A stretch of DNA of 64,000 nt from an uncultured Dehalococcoidia bacterium (GTDB lineage: Bacteria; Chloroflexota; Dehalococcoidia; Lucifugimonadales; CATQGZ01). Below are positions 7,982 through 17,036 of this stretch, in pieces (the stretch's first letter is position 1; each line of letters opens with the position of its first letter). The notes beneath the pieces were generated by a model. That model was not told where the DNA came from and made no database searches. It was given only the letters and a program-made list of their open reading frames with translations. The stretch is from positions 1,200,975 to 1,264,974 of the forward strand of contig OY282365.1 of the NCBI GenBank assembly GCA_958295685.1, in the 5' to 3' direction. The position numbers and the translations under genes were made by a program.

Positions 7982-9133
7982 ATGAAAGCAGTCGTCTACA
8001 AGGGCCCGTTTCAGGTAGCCGTCGAAAACGTCCCCGACCCCGAGCTCCTGCACCCCAACGACGCCATCGTCAGGGTAACGTCGAGTTGCATCTGCGGCTC
8101 CGACCTGCACATGTATGAAGGCCGGACCGCCGCTGAGCCCGGGATCGTGTTCGGCCACGAAAACATGGGCGTCATCCAGGAGGTCGGCTCGGCAGTCAAA
8201 GACCGCAAGGCCGGCGACCGCGTCGTCCTGCCCTTCAACGTAGCCTGTGGGTTCTGCAAGAACTGCCTCGGAGGCTTCACAGGCTTCTGCATCACGGTCA
8301 ACCCAGGCTTCGCCGGCGGCGCGTACGGCTACGTTGCCATGGGCCCTTATACCGGCGGACAGGCCGAGTATCTCAGAGTGCCGTTCGCCGACTTCAACTG
8401 CCTGCCGCTGCCGCCGGGTGACCGGAACGAGGCCGACTACGCGCTTCTCGCCGATATATTTCCGACAGGTTACCACGGCGCCGAACTCGCGGGCGTCAAG
8501 CCCGGAGAGAGCGTCGCTGTCTACGGGGCAGGCCCCGTGGGACTCATGGCCGCGTACAGCTGCGTGATCAGGGGCGCCGCAGAGGTCTACTCAGTCGACC
8601 ACGTCAAGGAGAGACTCGACAAGGCTGAGGAGATAGGCGCCATCCCCATAAACTACGACGAGGCCGACCCGGTCCTGCAGATCAAGGATCGGCGCAACGG
8701 AACCGGGACTGACAAGGGTATCGATGCCGTTGGCTACCAGGCGACGAGCGCGGGGTCCTCCGCCGCCGGCGGCGAACAGGACGAGGTCCCCAACATCGTC
8801 CTGAACCAGCTGATCGACACCGTCGCGCCCACCGGCTCGCTGGGCATACCAGGCCTCTACGTTCCGTCCGACCCGGGCGGCGTGGACGAGAACGCGAAGA
8901 AGGGCGCGCTCTCCATCAACTTCGGAAGGCTCTTCGAGAAGGGCCTCCGTCTCGGGACCGGGCAGTGTAACGTCAAGCAATACAACGCCCACCTGCGAGA
9001 CCTGATCGCCGCAGGCAGGGCAACGCCCAGTTTCGTCGTCTCTCACGAGGTGCCGCTGGACGACGCAGCGGACGCCTACGACAAGTTCGACAAGAGGATA
9101 GAAGGCTATACAAAAGTGATCCTGCACCCATGA
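7982..9133 (+). CDS. Zn-dependent dehydrogenase, glutathione-independent formaldehyde dehydrogenase-like
   Basis: A medium-chain alcohol dehydrogenase (383 residues). Catalytic zinc ligands are visible: Cys in ICGSDLHMYEG near residue 38, His-Glu in FGHENMG near 60, and a later acidic or Cys ligand. The structural-zinc loop CGFCKNCLGGFTGFC (near 91) has four cysteines. The NAD-binding loop is GAGPVGLMAAY near 182. The insertion near residues 235-265 and the C-terminal layout fit the glutathione-independent formaldehyde dehydrogenase branch. Substrate choice cannot be read from sequence alone. A one-carbon role would suit the methylamine-type flavoprotein at 57 kb. Confidence 0.85.
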   Translation: MKAVVYKGPFQVAVENVPDPELLHPNDAIVRVTSSCICGSDLHMYEGRTAAEPGIVFGHENMGVIQEVGSAVKDRKAGDRVVLPFNVACGFCKNCLGGFTGFCITVNPGFAGGAYGYVAMGPYTGGQAEYLRVPFADFNCLPLPPGDRNEADYALLADIFPTGYHGAELAGVKPGESVAVYGAGPVGLMAAYSCVIRGAAEVYSVDHVKERLDKAEEIGAIPINYDEADPVLQIKDRRNGTGTDKGIDAVGYQATSAGSSAAGGEQDEVPNIVLNQLIDTVAPTGSLGIPGLYVPSDPGGVDENAKKGALSINFGRLFEKGLRLGTGQCNVKQYNAHLRDLIAAGRATPSFVVSHEVPLDDAADAYDKFDKRIEGYTKVILHP

Positions 9134-9187
9134 AGTTGGGACCGGGTCTCCGCCGACTTGAAGGGCTAGGCAAGGGTAATCAGTAAT

Positions 9188-9376
9188 ATGGGAACTGCGG
9201 AACGAGGAAAGGGCAAGAGGCTGTCTCGTCGGGGTTTCATCAAAGGGTTGACGCTGGGCGCCCTCGGCGCGGTCGGGGTAGGGATACTGTCGCGGAAGCT
9301 GTGGCCGCCATCATCCCGGCGCCTCCCTGAAGGCTCCATCTTCACCCCTGCGAAGGACCGCAGCCGGTCGGTATAG
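9188..9376 (+). CDS. Small twin-arginine signal protein
   Basis: A 62-residue ORF whose N-terminus is a textbook Tat signal: SRRGFIKG followed by a hydrophobic stretch LTLGALGAVGVGIL. Only about 25 residues remain after the signal, including PEGSIFTPAKD. It could be a complete tiny membrane-anchored protein or a truncated remnant. No cofactor-binding residues are seen. It is separated from the dehydrogenase by 54 bp. Confidence 0.6.
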   Translation: MGTAERGKGKRLSRRGFIKGLTLGALGAVGVGILSRKLWPPSSRRLPEGSIFTPAKDRSRSV

Positions 9377-9519
9377 CGCTGTCGAAAGGAAAGGCGCGCC
9401 TGACGCACCTTATCGGCTCTGGCTGCTGGACACCGACCGCTCCTTGCCCTGTCTCGTTTCCATCCGGTTCGGCTGTCGAAATGTCCCGCTCTATCTCGCG
9501 CCGCCCAGATACGAAATGA

Positions 9520-10764
9520 ATGGACAGGCGTGACATGTCTGAGGACGGGCGCCTCTCTGGCAAACCTGTCGGCCCTCGCAATGGTCTGCCCCGCCGCGGA
9601 CAGCCTACCGTGCGCCGCCTGATCCTGCTCGCTTTGGTGGCGGCCGTCGTCCTCTTCGAGGTCGGTCTGTTGCTGCTGGTGTCCACTCCTCAAGGAAGGG
9701 CCTCGATCAAGGCCGCCCTGTTCGTCCCGGAGATAATCCCCGGTATGCCGCTCAAGCCGCTGAGCCTTCTGACGGACAGGCCGACCAAGGAGACTGTGGA
9801 TATACCGCTGACGAGGGCGGGCAGCGCCGACCTATACCTGCCAGCCGGCTCCGGCAGGCACAGCGCCGTCCTCTTCTACCTCGGCGTCGTTCCGCCCGAC
9901 CGGGACGAAAGCCGGATCGTGGCGCTGGGTGAGGCCCTCGCCCGCTCCGGCGTCGTCGTCATGGTCCCGTGGCTCGAAACCCAAGCGCGCGGCAGGATCG
10001 TTCCCGAAGACATAGATAGCCTGGTGAGCGCGTTCGAACTCCTCCGCTCACTCGACCGTGTCGACCCGGACAGGGTCGGCATGGGCGGCGTCTGCACCGG
10101 CGCATCCATGACCCTGGTCGCGGCGCAGGACGACCGCATACGGACGAACGTCAAATTCGTGAACTCCTTCGCAGGGTACTACGATGCGGAAGACTTCCTG
10201 AAGGCCGTCGGGAGCCGGAGCAGGTTCTACGGCGAAGGCGCCGCCCCGTGGCGCCCCGACGACCTTACCATGCGTCTCATGACCGACCATCTCATCGAGG
10301 GCGTCTCAAACCCGGACGACAGAGCCGCTCTCACCAGCCTCTTCACCGACACGGCCTCCGGCGAAGGCGGCGGCCCCGGCCGGCTCGGCCCGGAAGGGCT
10401 CGCGGTCTACCGCCTGATCCAGGGCGTCCCGCTCGAAGAGGTCGATGGGCTGATAGACATGCTGTCTCCGAAGACACGACGGCTACTGGCCCTTATCTCT
10501 CCCTCTACCAATATCGACCGTCTCGACGCGCGGGCGCTCATAATGCACGACCGCGCGGACCGACTCGTACCGTCCGAGGAGTCACGGCGCCTCGCCGACG
10601 CCATCGGCGAGGACGGCGACACGTATCACACGGAGTTCTCCCTGTTCCAGAACGTGGTTCAGGTCCACTCGGGCGACGATGGCGAGCCAGGCCCTCTGAG
10701 CTACGTGGTCGAGGCGTTCAAGCTGATCCAGCACATGTACGTCGTCATGAGAGAGATTTCCTGA
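9520..10764 (+). CDS. Membrane-anchored alpha/beta hydrolase, dienelactone-hydrolase-like
   Basis: A 414-residue protein with one N-terminal membrane segment (residues about 33-55, LILLALVAAVVLFEVGLLLL) and an outer alpha/beta-hydrolase domain. The nucleophile elbow is GGVCTGA near residue 190, with Cys where most family members have Ser, as in dienelactone hydrolases. An acid follows in IMHDRADRLVPSEES near 345, and a possible His in VQVHSGDD near 385. A second start (MSEDGR, 9535) is possible. Substrate unknown. Confidence 0.7.
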   Translation: MDRRDMSEDGRLSGKPVGPRNGLPRRGQPTVRRLILLALVAAVVLFEVGLLLLVSTPQGRASIKAALFVPEIIPGMPLKPLSLLTDRPTKETVDIPLTRAGSADLYLPAGSGRHSAVLFYLGVVPPDRDESRIVALGEALARSGVVVMVPWLETQARGRIVPEDIDSLVSAFELLRSLDRVDPDRVGMGGVCTGASMTLVAAQDDRIRTNVKFVNSFAGYYDAEDFLKAVGSRSRFYGEGAAPWRPDDLTMRLMTDHLIEGVSNPDDRAALTSLFTDTASGEGGGPGRLGPEGLAVYRLIQGVPLEEVDGLIDMLSPKTRRLLALISPSTNIDRLDARALIMHDRADRLVPSEESRRLADAIGEDGDTYHTEFSLFQNVVQVHSGDDGEPGPLSYVVEAFKLIQHMYVVMREIS

Positions 10765-10829
10765 GGCCATGGGCCGCAGGCTCTAAGTGATACTATTAGG
10801 GTAGCCGACCATGCGGAGAACTGATTGAA

Positions 10830-11438
10830 ATGGGCAAGAACTTCTGGATGGTAGCGGAGTCACTGGAGAACCACGAGACCACCCTCGACAGGGGCCTCAG
10901 CGTGATCGGGTTCAGCAAGCCGTTTCGCCGACGGGTCCAGCGCATGCAGAAGGGCGACTCGATACTGTTCTACGTGAGCACCATTCGAATGTGGACCGCC
11001 ACCGCGTCTGTCACGTCGGAATACTTTGTGGACCACACCCCAATCTGGAAACCGACCGCCCGGGGCGAACAGTACGCCTTCCGAGTGAGCCTGAACCCAG
11101 ACATCAGACTGACCGAGAGCCAGTACATCGACGCCAGTCTGATCGCGCCTAGGCTCGACTATCTGAGGAAGTGGAGACCGGAAGACTGGCCGCTGGCCTT
11201 CATCGACCGCCTGCATCTGATACCGCAGAAGGACTTCCGACTCATCGAGGACGAGATGTATCGGATCACCGGCCGCCGCCCGCGGCCGCCCAAGCAGCAA
11301 CGCCGTAGAAAGAACAGGCGCCATCAACCCGCCGGCGGAGTGGGCGCGAGGTCGGGTGTGCCTTCCAACGGCAACGTCGCCGTCCATACTGGCGGCGGCC
11401 CGAGCGTCGACGGTCATCGGACGCAGGAGGGTACCTAG
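10830..11438 (+). CDS. EVE-domain protein
   Basis: The first 150 residues form an EVE (PUA-like) domain, beginning [14 protein letters not shown] and including the [11 protein letters not shown] and FRVSLNP segments. EVE domains bind modified bases in DNA or RNA and often accompany restriction systems. The C-terminal 55 residues are Arg-, Pro- and Gly-rich and look disordered. It overlaps the convergent aldo/keto reductase gene by 4 bp at its 3' end. No restriction gene is adjacent. Confidence 0.8.
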   Translation: MGKNFWMVAESLENHETTLDRGLSVIGFSKPFRRRVQRMQKGDSILFYVSTIRMWTATASVTSEYFVDHTPIWKPTARGEQYAFRVSLNPDIRLTESQYIDASLIAPRLDYLRKWRPEDWPLAFIDRLHLIPQKDFRLIEDEMYRITGRRPRPPKQQRRRKNRRHQPAGGVGARSGVPSNGNVAVHTGGGPSVDGHRTQEGT

Positions 11439-12433
11439 ACGGCAGCCGCCTGTGACGGGCCGGCGATGCCGAAACCGTCGTCGTGAACCTCGTGGGCGCG
11501 CCTGACCAGATCTTCCGGGATGTCCTCCATATCAGACGCAGCAGCAAACTCCTCCAGCTGGGCCGGACTCGTGATATTGGGCAGCACGGAGGCCACGTTG
11601 GCGCCTGAGAGGGCGAACCTGATGGCTGTCTGGCCTATGCTGGACGGCAGCTCGTCTGACAGGAACGACAGCCTCTCCACCTTCCGGAGACCCTCGTTCA
11701 GCCACTCCCGTTTCCGGTGGCTGCGGTGGTCACTGGGATCGAATCTCGTGTCTACAGTGTACGTCCCGTCCAGCAGGCCCGACGCGTGGGGGACTCTGGT
11801 TAGAATCCCAGTCCCCTCCTCCTCGGCTATCGGCAAGAAGCTCCTGGCCGGCTCCTGCTCCAGCAGGCTGTAGATGATCTGCAACGCCGGGACTCGACGT
11901 TCCCTCATCGACGCCTCGCCTTCCTCAAACCAGCCGATATCGGGCCCCAGCGCCACCCCGTAGTAGCGTATCTTCCCCTCAGTGACCAGCGCCTCCAGCG
12001 TCTCGAACAGGTCGTCCATCCGGACAGCCTCGATACGCGGATTGTGCAGCTGATAGAGGTCTATATGGTCGGTCTTCAATCGTCGCAGACTCTGCTCGCA
12101 AGCGTGCCGGACGAACTCGGCGTCCCATCTCTGGGGGCGCTCCTTGTGACCCTCGCGCCGCGGATTGGCGTAGAAGTCGTAGCCGAACTTGGTCCCGATG
12201 ACAATGTCGTTCCTCTTGCGGCGCAACGCCTTCGCCAGCACCTCCTCCCCATAACCGTCCCCATAGGTGTCCGCCGTATCGAAGAGGTTGACGCCCAGAT
12301 CGTAGGCTCTCACGAGCAGAGCAACGCCGTCGGACTCCTCGATCCTGCCCCACCACGTGGTGCCCACGGTCCAGACCCCGAATCCGACCTCCGAGACCGA
12401 CAGGTCGGTTTCGCCGAGCTTCCTGAAATTCAC
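11435..12433 (-). CDS. Aldo/keto reductase
   Basis: A 332-residue (beta/alpha)8 NADPH-dependent oxidoreductase. Visible are the N-terminal GFGVWTVG strand, the catalytic Asp-Tyr pair in [13 protein letters not shown] near residues 49-60, the later Lys and His of the tetrad (IGTKFG; YQLHNPR), and the C-terminal cofactor-binding region. Its start overlaps the stop of the DUF1802 gene as ATGA, so the two are coupled. Substrate not predictable. Confidence 0.92.
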   Translation of the reverse strand: MNFRKLGETDLSVSEVGFGVWTVGTTWWGRIEESDGVALLVRAYDLGVNLFDTADTYGDGYGEEVLAKALRRKRNDIVIGTKFGYDFYANPRREGHKERPQRWDAEFVRHACEQSLRRLKTDHIDLYQLHNPRIEAVRMDDLFETLEALVTEGKIRYYGVALGPDIGWFEEGEASMRERRVPALQIIYSLLEQEPARSFLPIAEEEGTGILTRVPHASGLLDGTYTVDTRFDPSDHRSHRKREWLNEGLRKVERLSFLSDELPSSIGQTAIRFALSGANVASVLPNITSPAQLEEFAAASDMEDIPEDLVRRAHEVHDDGFGIAGPSQAAAV

Positions 12434-13035
12434 CTCTCACCCCCAGGCACGGCAGGTACGCCGTCCAGTTCTCGGCCAATCACCCCGGCCTTCCGCTCGA
12501 ACTCCTCGTCGGACATCACGGGTTCCAGGTTGCCAAGAGGAACATGCTGTCCAAGCGGTACCCAGGACTTACAGCCCTCGAACTCTTCGAGCACAGGCAC
12601 CGCTTGGGGCTGCTGGAGCTCATACAGCCGCAGAACCGCGACGGTCAGCGGATGCCTGGGACGCCAGTGGAGACGCTTCTCGGCGTAATCGTCAGACCAC
12701 GCGTGGAATGGAGACAGCCGATTGAGCAGACCCGGGTCGCGTATCTCGTACTTGGCGGTCACCCTGCACCAGTATGCCAGGGTCACCAGGCCAAACACGT
12801 CGTCTTCCTCCTGGGTACTGACCAGATCCGCACGGTACTGCTCCTTCAGCAGATCCGGCCGCTGGTGCTCATAGGTCGGGTAGAGCAGAAACTCGTCGTG
12901 GACGACGCGGAACTCCTTGTCGTCTCTGTGTATGCCTCCCTTGCGCAGGGTGATCACCTGGTCACCCCGGGCCATGATCCTGACCGCGACCGCCCACTCC
13001 TTGAGGGCTACGTCGGCTGCGATGGGAAGTGTCAT
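12430..13035 (-). CDS. DUF1802 family protein
   Basis: A 201-residue protein with the DUF1802 hallmarks: ALKEWAVAV near the N-terminus, LRKGGIHR near residue 30 and [10 protein letters not shown] near 48. The middle contains a hydrophobic strand and a basic WRPRHPL motif. Function is unknown; the compact conserved core suggests an enzyme or nucleic-acid-related role. Start ATG 13035 is chosen because the conserved block begins at residue 8. The stop codon overlaps the aldo/keto reductase start. Confidence 0.8.
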   Translation of the reverse strand: MTLPIAADVALKEWAVAVRIMARGDQVITLRKGGIHRDDKEFRVVHDEFLLYPTYEHQRPDLLKEQYRADLVSTQEEDDVFGLVTLAYWCRVTAKYEIRDPGLLNRLSPFHAWSDDYAEKRLHWRPRHPLTVAVLRLYELQQPQAVPVLEEFEGCKSWVPLGQHVPLGNLEPVMSDEEFERKAGVIGRELDGVPAVPGGER

Positions 13036-13122
13036 CCGGGTTATGCTGCCTCGAATCGAGAATAGACAGCTATTATACTGGAGAGGGGATGTAGTATTGT
13101 CAAATGAGGCATCACTTCGTAG

Positions 13123-13131
13123 TGCTATACT
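13123..13131 (+). promoter_or_regulatory. Extended -10 of thrB
   Basis: TGC-TATACT lies 10 nt before the thrB ATG, with no good -35. The predicted leader is only 3-4 nt. Confidence 0.5.
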
Positions 13132-13141
13132 TTCCCCTGCC

Positions 13142-14056
13142 ATGCCAGACAGCGTAACCGTGCGTGTCCCAGCGACGAGCGCCAACATGGGGCCGGGCTT
13201 TGACTGCCTGGGCCTAGCCTTGGACATCTGGAACGAGGTCCACGTCGACCTGGGCGCCTCCGGATTTGAGGTTGCCGGGGAGGGCTCAGCCGCTCTTGCC
13301 GCCGGGAGGGACAACCTCGTCTACCGGAGCATCCGGCGCGTATTTGCCGAGACTGGACAGACGGTCCCCGATCTCGGCGTCGTCTGCCATAACGAAATAC
13401 CCCTGGGACGGGGCCTCGGCAGCAGCTCCGCCGCCGTAATCGGGGGTCTCGTCGCGGGCAACGAGTTGTCGGGACGGCCCCTCTCCGAGGATGACGTGCT
13501 CGCGCTCGCGGCGGACATCGAAGGCCACCCCGACAACAGCGCCGCCGCTCTCATGGGAGGCTGCCGCATAGTGGCCCGCGACCACGGCCGCCTCTTCACA
13601 ACCCCCGTGCCGCTCCCTTGCGGCCTCAGCGCCGTGCTCTTCATACCTGACATGCCCATGCCGACCCAACAGGCGAGAGACCTGCTGGCACCCCAGATCG
13701 ACCGAGCCGACGCCGTCTACAACATCGGCCGCGCCGCTCTCTTGGTGAATGCCCTCGCCGCCGGAGACTTCTCGTATCTCCGAATAGCGACCCAGGACCG
13801 ACTCCACCAGCCAGCGCGCCAGACCATATTCCCGGCCATGAAGAACATCTTCGGCGCGGCCCTGGACGCGGGCGCTCTCGGCGTGTTCCTCTCTGGGGCC
13901 GGCTCGACCGTCCTCGCGCTGGCGCATGGCCGAGAACTGACTATCGGGTGCGAGATGGCCGAAGCTGCCTCCAAGTCGGGCGTCGATGGAGACGTCAAGG
14001 TGACCAGACCCAGTACGCGAGGCGCCCACACAGTTGATGGACCATCCGCAGGTTGA
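13142..14056 (+). CDS. thrB: Homoserine kinase
   Basis: A GHMP-family kinase (304 residues) phosphorylating homoserine on the threonine branch. Motif 1 is VPATSANMGPGFDCLG near residue 9. The ATP loop is GRGLGSSSAAVIGG near 90. The third GHMP motif, SGAGSTVLAL, lies near 255. The aspartokinase gene follows after 136 bp on the same strand, and asd-dapA lies 27 kb away, so the aspartate pathway is split in this genome. Confidence 0.95.
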   Translation: MPDSVTVRVPATSANMGPGFDCLGLALDIWNEVHVDLGASGFEVAGEGSAALAAGRDNLVYRSIRRVFAETGQTVPDLGVVCHNEIPLGRGLGSSSAAVIGGLVAGNELSGRPLSEDDVLALAADIEGHPDNSAAALMGGCRIVARDHGRLFTTPVPLPCGLSAVLFIPDMPMPTQQARDLLAPQIDRADAVYNIGRAALLVNALAAGDFSYLRIATQDRLHQPARQTIFPAMKNIFGAALDAGALGVFLSGAGSTVLALAHGRELTIGCEMAEAASKSGVDGDVKVTRPSTRGAHTVDGPSAG

Positions 14057-14119
14057 CCCTCTCACAGAAGCGCCCCTGGTAGCATTCAGAGCTCATTGTC
14101 TTCTCGACAGGTGGTCACC

Positions 14120-14191
14120 ATGGACTCCGGATATTTGGAAATCATATTGAGTAGTGCGCGCGTCTGCGTAACCTACAAGCCGAAGTTCTAA
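14120..14191 (+). CDS. 23-aa ORF immediately upstream of lysC
   Basis: ATG 14120 is preceded by AGGTGG at 6-nt spacing. The peptide (MDSGYLEIIL, then a basic tail) ends with TAA 1 nt before the lysC ATG. lysC itself has no obvious ribosome site, so this ORF could deliver ribosomes by coupling. It contains only two Lys and one Thr, so it is not a typical attenuator peptide. Coding status is inferred. Confidence 0.4.
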   Translation: MDSGYLEIILSSARVCVTYKPKF

Positions 14192-14192
14192 G

Positions 14193-15428
14193 ATGGCGCT
14201 CGTAGTCCAAAAATACGGCGGCACGTCGCTGGCGAACGCGAACAAGATACACGCCGTCGCCGAAAGGATCGCCCGCGCGGTCGGCTCCGGAGACCGTGTC
14301 GTGGCCGTCGTCTCGGCGATGGGGAGCACCACCGACGACCTGATCGCTCTGGCCAAGCGAGTCAACGACCGGCCATCCCCCCGTGAGCTCGACCTCCTCC
14401 TCTCCACCGGGGAGTTGGTCTCGTCTACCCTCTTGGCCATGGCTCTCGGCTCCATCGGCGTCAAGGCCGTCAGCCTCAGCGGCGCGCAGGCCGGTATCCG
14501 CACCAACGCCAGCCACGGTCAGGCGAAGATAGCGGACGTGGAGCCGCACCGTATATGCTACGAGCTCGACAGGGGCAGAACAGTGGTCGTGGCCGGGTTC
14601 CAGGGCATCACTGACGAGATGGACGTGACGACCCTGGGCAGAGGCGCGTCCGACACCACGGCCGTAGCCGTAGCAGCAGGCCTCCAGGCTCAGCGCTGCG
14701 AAGTCTATACGGACGTGGACGGCATCTACACCGCCGACCCGCGGCTCGTGCCGGATGCGCGAAAGCTCGACGAGATCAGCTTCGAGGAGATGCTGGAGAT
14801 GGCCAGCTACGGGGCCAAGATGGCCCCTCGCTCCATCGAGCTCGGCATGGTCTACGGAATACCCATAGTGGTCGCGTCCAGTTTCGTCGAGGCCCCCGGC
14901 ACACTCATCCACTCAGGAGCCTGCATGAATACGAACGTTACGGAGATGAGAAACAGGGTCAGCGGCATAGCCACCGACGTCGACGTCGCCAAGATTACCG
15001 TCCTCGGAGTCATGGACCGCCCCGGCGTGTCCGCCGCCCTGTTCGAACCCCTCGCGGCGGCAGACGTGAGCGTGGACGTCATCGTGCAGAACGCCGGCGA
15101 GGGCGGCGCCACCGACCTGACCTTCACGGTGAAGAAGTCCGACCTGTCCAAGGCCCTCGACGTGGTGAACAAGACCTCGAAGCAGATCGGCAATCGTGGG
15201 GTAGTCAGCGACGACAATCTCGCCAAGATCAGCATCGTAGGAACGGGCATGAGGGAAGGCTCCGGTTACGCCTCGCGAATGTTCCGCGCCCTCGCCGACC
15301 GGGGCATAAACATCGAGATGATCACCACCTCCGAGATACGCATCACCTGCATCGTCCATAGGGCCAGGGTCGCTGAGGCGGCGCAAGCGCTGCACGCTTC
15401 GTTCGAGCTTGAGAAGCCCGGCGGCTAG
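14193..15428 (+). CDS. lysC: Aspartate kinase
   Basis: Phosphorylates aspartate, the first step to lysine, threonine and methionine. The 411-residue protein opens with VVQKYGGTSLAN, carries the kinase-domain TTLGRGASDTTAVAVA near residue 150 and ends with two ACT domains (from ITVLGVMDRPGVS near 272 and ISIVGTGMREGSG near 348) that usually bind lysine or threonine for feedback. It is full length. Its last 20 bp overlap the next gene if TTG 15409 is that gene's start. Confidence 0.95.
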   Translation: MALVVQKYGGTSLANANKIHAVAERIARAVGSGDRVVAVVSAMGSTTDDLIALAKRVNDRPSPRELDLLLSTGELVSSTLLAMALGSIGVKAVSLSGAQAGIRTNASHGQAKIADVEPHRICYELDRGRTVVVAGFQGITDEMDVTTLGRGASDTTAVAVAAGLQAQRCEVYTDVDGIYTADPRLVPDARKLDEISFEEMLEMASYGAKMAPRSIELGMVYGIPIVVASSFVEAPGTLIHSGACMNTNVTEMRNRVSGIATDVDVAKITVLGVMDRPGVSAALFEPLAAADVSVDVIVQNAGEGGATDLTFTVKKSDLSKALDVVNKTSKQIGNRGVVSDDNLAKISIVGTGMREGSGYASRMFRALADRGINIEMITTSEIRITCIVHRARVAEAAQALHASFELEKPGG

Positions 15429-16929
15429 ACTCACGCGAACGGCTCGGAATACCGAATTGCCCCCATACCTCTCCGTAATAATACCGGCCTTCAACGAGGA
15501 GGCCCGTATCGTCCACACCCTCGAGGAGGTCGTCGCGCACTTGAGCAAGCAGGCGTACGGCTGGGAGGTCGTAGTGGTCGACGACGGGAGCAGCGATGGA
15601 ACCCTCGGAGTCGTCACCGAGTGGGCTGCCTGTTGCGAGAACGTGCGGATAGAGGCGATGCCCCACGTGGGGAAGGGCTGGGCCGTCCGCCACGGTATGC
15701 TCAGCTCGACGGGAGAGCGGCGCTTCATGTGCGATGCCGACCTTTCCATGCCCATCGGACAGGTGGACGCCTTCTTACAAAAGATGTCCGAGGGTTACGA
15801 CGTCGTCGTAGGCTCCCGCGAGGTTTCCGGGGCGAGGAGGTTCGGCGAGCCGGCGCTCCGACACCTCATGGGCCGCGCATTCAACTACTTGGTGCGCTCA
15901 CTCGTGCTCCGTAAATTTCAGGATACCCAGTGCGGCGCCAAGTGCTTCCGCAGCGAGGCGGCAGAGAGTCTCTTCAGGCATCAGAGAATACGGGGATTCG
16001 GCTTTGACGCAGAGATACTGTTCCTCGCACGAAAAGAGCACATGCGCCTGGTGGAGGTCCCCATCGACTGGTACCACGACCCCGACAGCAGGGTGAGACC
16101 CTTGATAGATTCCTTCCTCATGCTCCGCGACATGATTCTAGTAAGATGGAACCATATCGCGGGCCGTTATCGGACGACACGTCCACTACGCCGAGCCGAG
16201 ACCGAGCCTGAGCCAATCGAGGGCGTGGTGGCTGTGGTGGTTCCCACATTCAATGAGGCCGAGAACGTGTCGGAGCTCGTAGAGCGCGTCCTCTCACTCG
16301 ATATCCCCGAATCCCGGATCATAATAGTGGATGACAACTCTCCCGACGGCACGGCAGAGGTGATCCGGCGTCTGGCGGACAGACACCACGGCAGGATCGA
16401 GCTGGTCAGCCGTCCGCGGAAGATGGGGCTGGGAACTGCCTACGAAGAGGGCTTCTCCCGGGCCCTGGCCGGGGGAGCCGACTACGTGGTACAGACGGAC
16501 GCGGACCTTTCCCATGAGCCGGAGGAGATACCGGAGCTTATCAGGACGCTGGAGCGCGTGGACGTAGCCGTCGGCTCGCGCTATGCCCCCGGGGGGCGTG
16601 TCGGCGACGGATGGCCGTTGCGTCGCAGGCTGCTGAGTTCGGTGGGGAACCGGGGTATGAGGCTGGCGGCAGGCATCGAGGTAAGGGACGCGACAACCGG
16701 CTTCAAGGCTTTCCGCGCGGAGGCCCTGAGAGCTATCGACCTAACCCGCCTTCGTTGCCGCGGCTTCGGCTTCCAGGCCGAGGTTGCCTACGCCTGCCAG
16801 CGGCTGGGCCTCAGAGTAGCCGAGCATCCCATCGAGTTCAACGACCGCACGAGAGGCCAGTCCAAGATGTCGTTGGGCATCGTCATCGAGGCTCTGGTGC
16901 GGTTGGCGTTGCTCCGCTTCCGGCGCTAG
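15409..16929 (+). CDS. Double-domain GT2 glycosyltransferase (ALG5-like plus DPM1-like)
   Basis: Two family-2 glycosyltransferases joined in one 506-residue chain. The first (about residues 20-255) resembles dolichyl-phosphate glucosyltransferase, with SVIIPAFNEE, VVVDDGSSDGT and a CDADLSMP metal motif. The second (about 270-505) resembles polyprenyl-phosphate mannose synthase, with VVVPTFNEAENV, IIVDDNSPDGT, QTDADLSHEP and GSRYAPGG. No membrane segments are seen. The start is TTG 15409 or TTG 15457; neither has a clear ribosome site. Products would be polyprenyl-phosphate sugars for envelope glycosylation. Confidence 0.85.
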   Translation: MRSPAARLTRTARNTELPPYLSVIIPAFNEEARIVHTLEEVVAHLSKQAYGWEVVVVDDGSSDGTLGVVTEWAACCENVRIEAMPHVGKGWAVRHGMLSSTGERRFMCDADLSMPIGQVDAFLQKMSEGYDVVVGSREVSGARRFGEPALRHLMGRAFNYLVRSLVLRKFQDTQCGAKCFRSEAAESLFRHQRIRGFGFDAEILFLARKEHMRLVEVPIDWYHDPDSRVRPLIDSFLMLRDMILVRWNHIAGRYRTTRPLRRAETEPEPIEGVVAVVVPTFNEAENVSELVERVLSLDIPESRIIIVDDNSPDGTAEVIRRLADRHHGRIELVSRPRKMGLGTAYEEGFSRALAGGADYVVQTDADLSHEPEEIPELIRTLERVDVAVGSRYAPGGRVGDGWPLRRRLLSSVGNRGMRLAAGIEVRDATTGFKAFRAEALRAIDLTRLRCRGFGFQAEVAYACQRLGLRVAEHPIEFNDRTRGQSKMSLGIVIEALVRLALLRFRR

Positions 16930-17005
16930 GCTAGGCCGAGACTCAGTGCCGCAATCCCCAGCAGAAAGGGGCGGAAAACGATTGCATCCCAAAATTTGCG
17001 TGCGC

Positions 17006-17011
17006 TAGAAT
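17006..17011 (+). promoter_or_regulatory. Probable -10 box of the TPR gene
   Basis: TAGAAT, with TTGCAT 18 nt upstream (16982-16987), lies 25 nt before ATG 17037. It is only a moderate match. Confidence 0.35.
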
Positions 17012-17036
17012 TCGCCATCCCGATTTGGACTGGAAC

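Noticed and set aside
13065-13080. Second plus-strand -10 (TATACT) further upstream of thrB
   Set aside because: Less well placed than TGC-TATACT at 13123, with no -35; it may serve the divergent DUF1802 gene or nothing.
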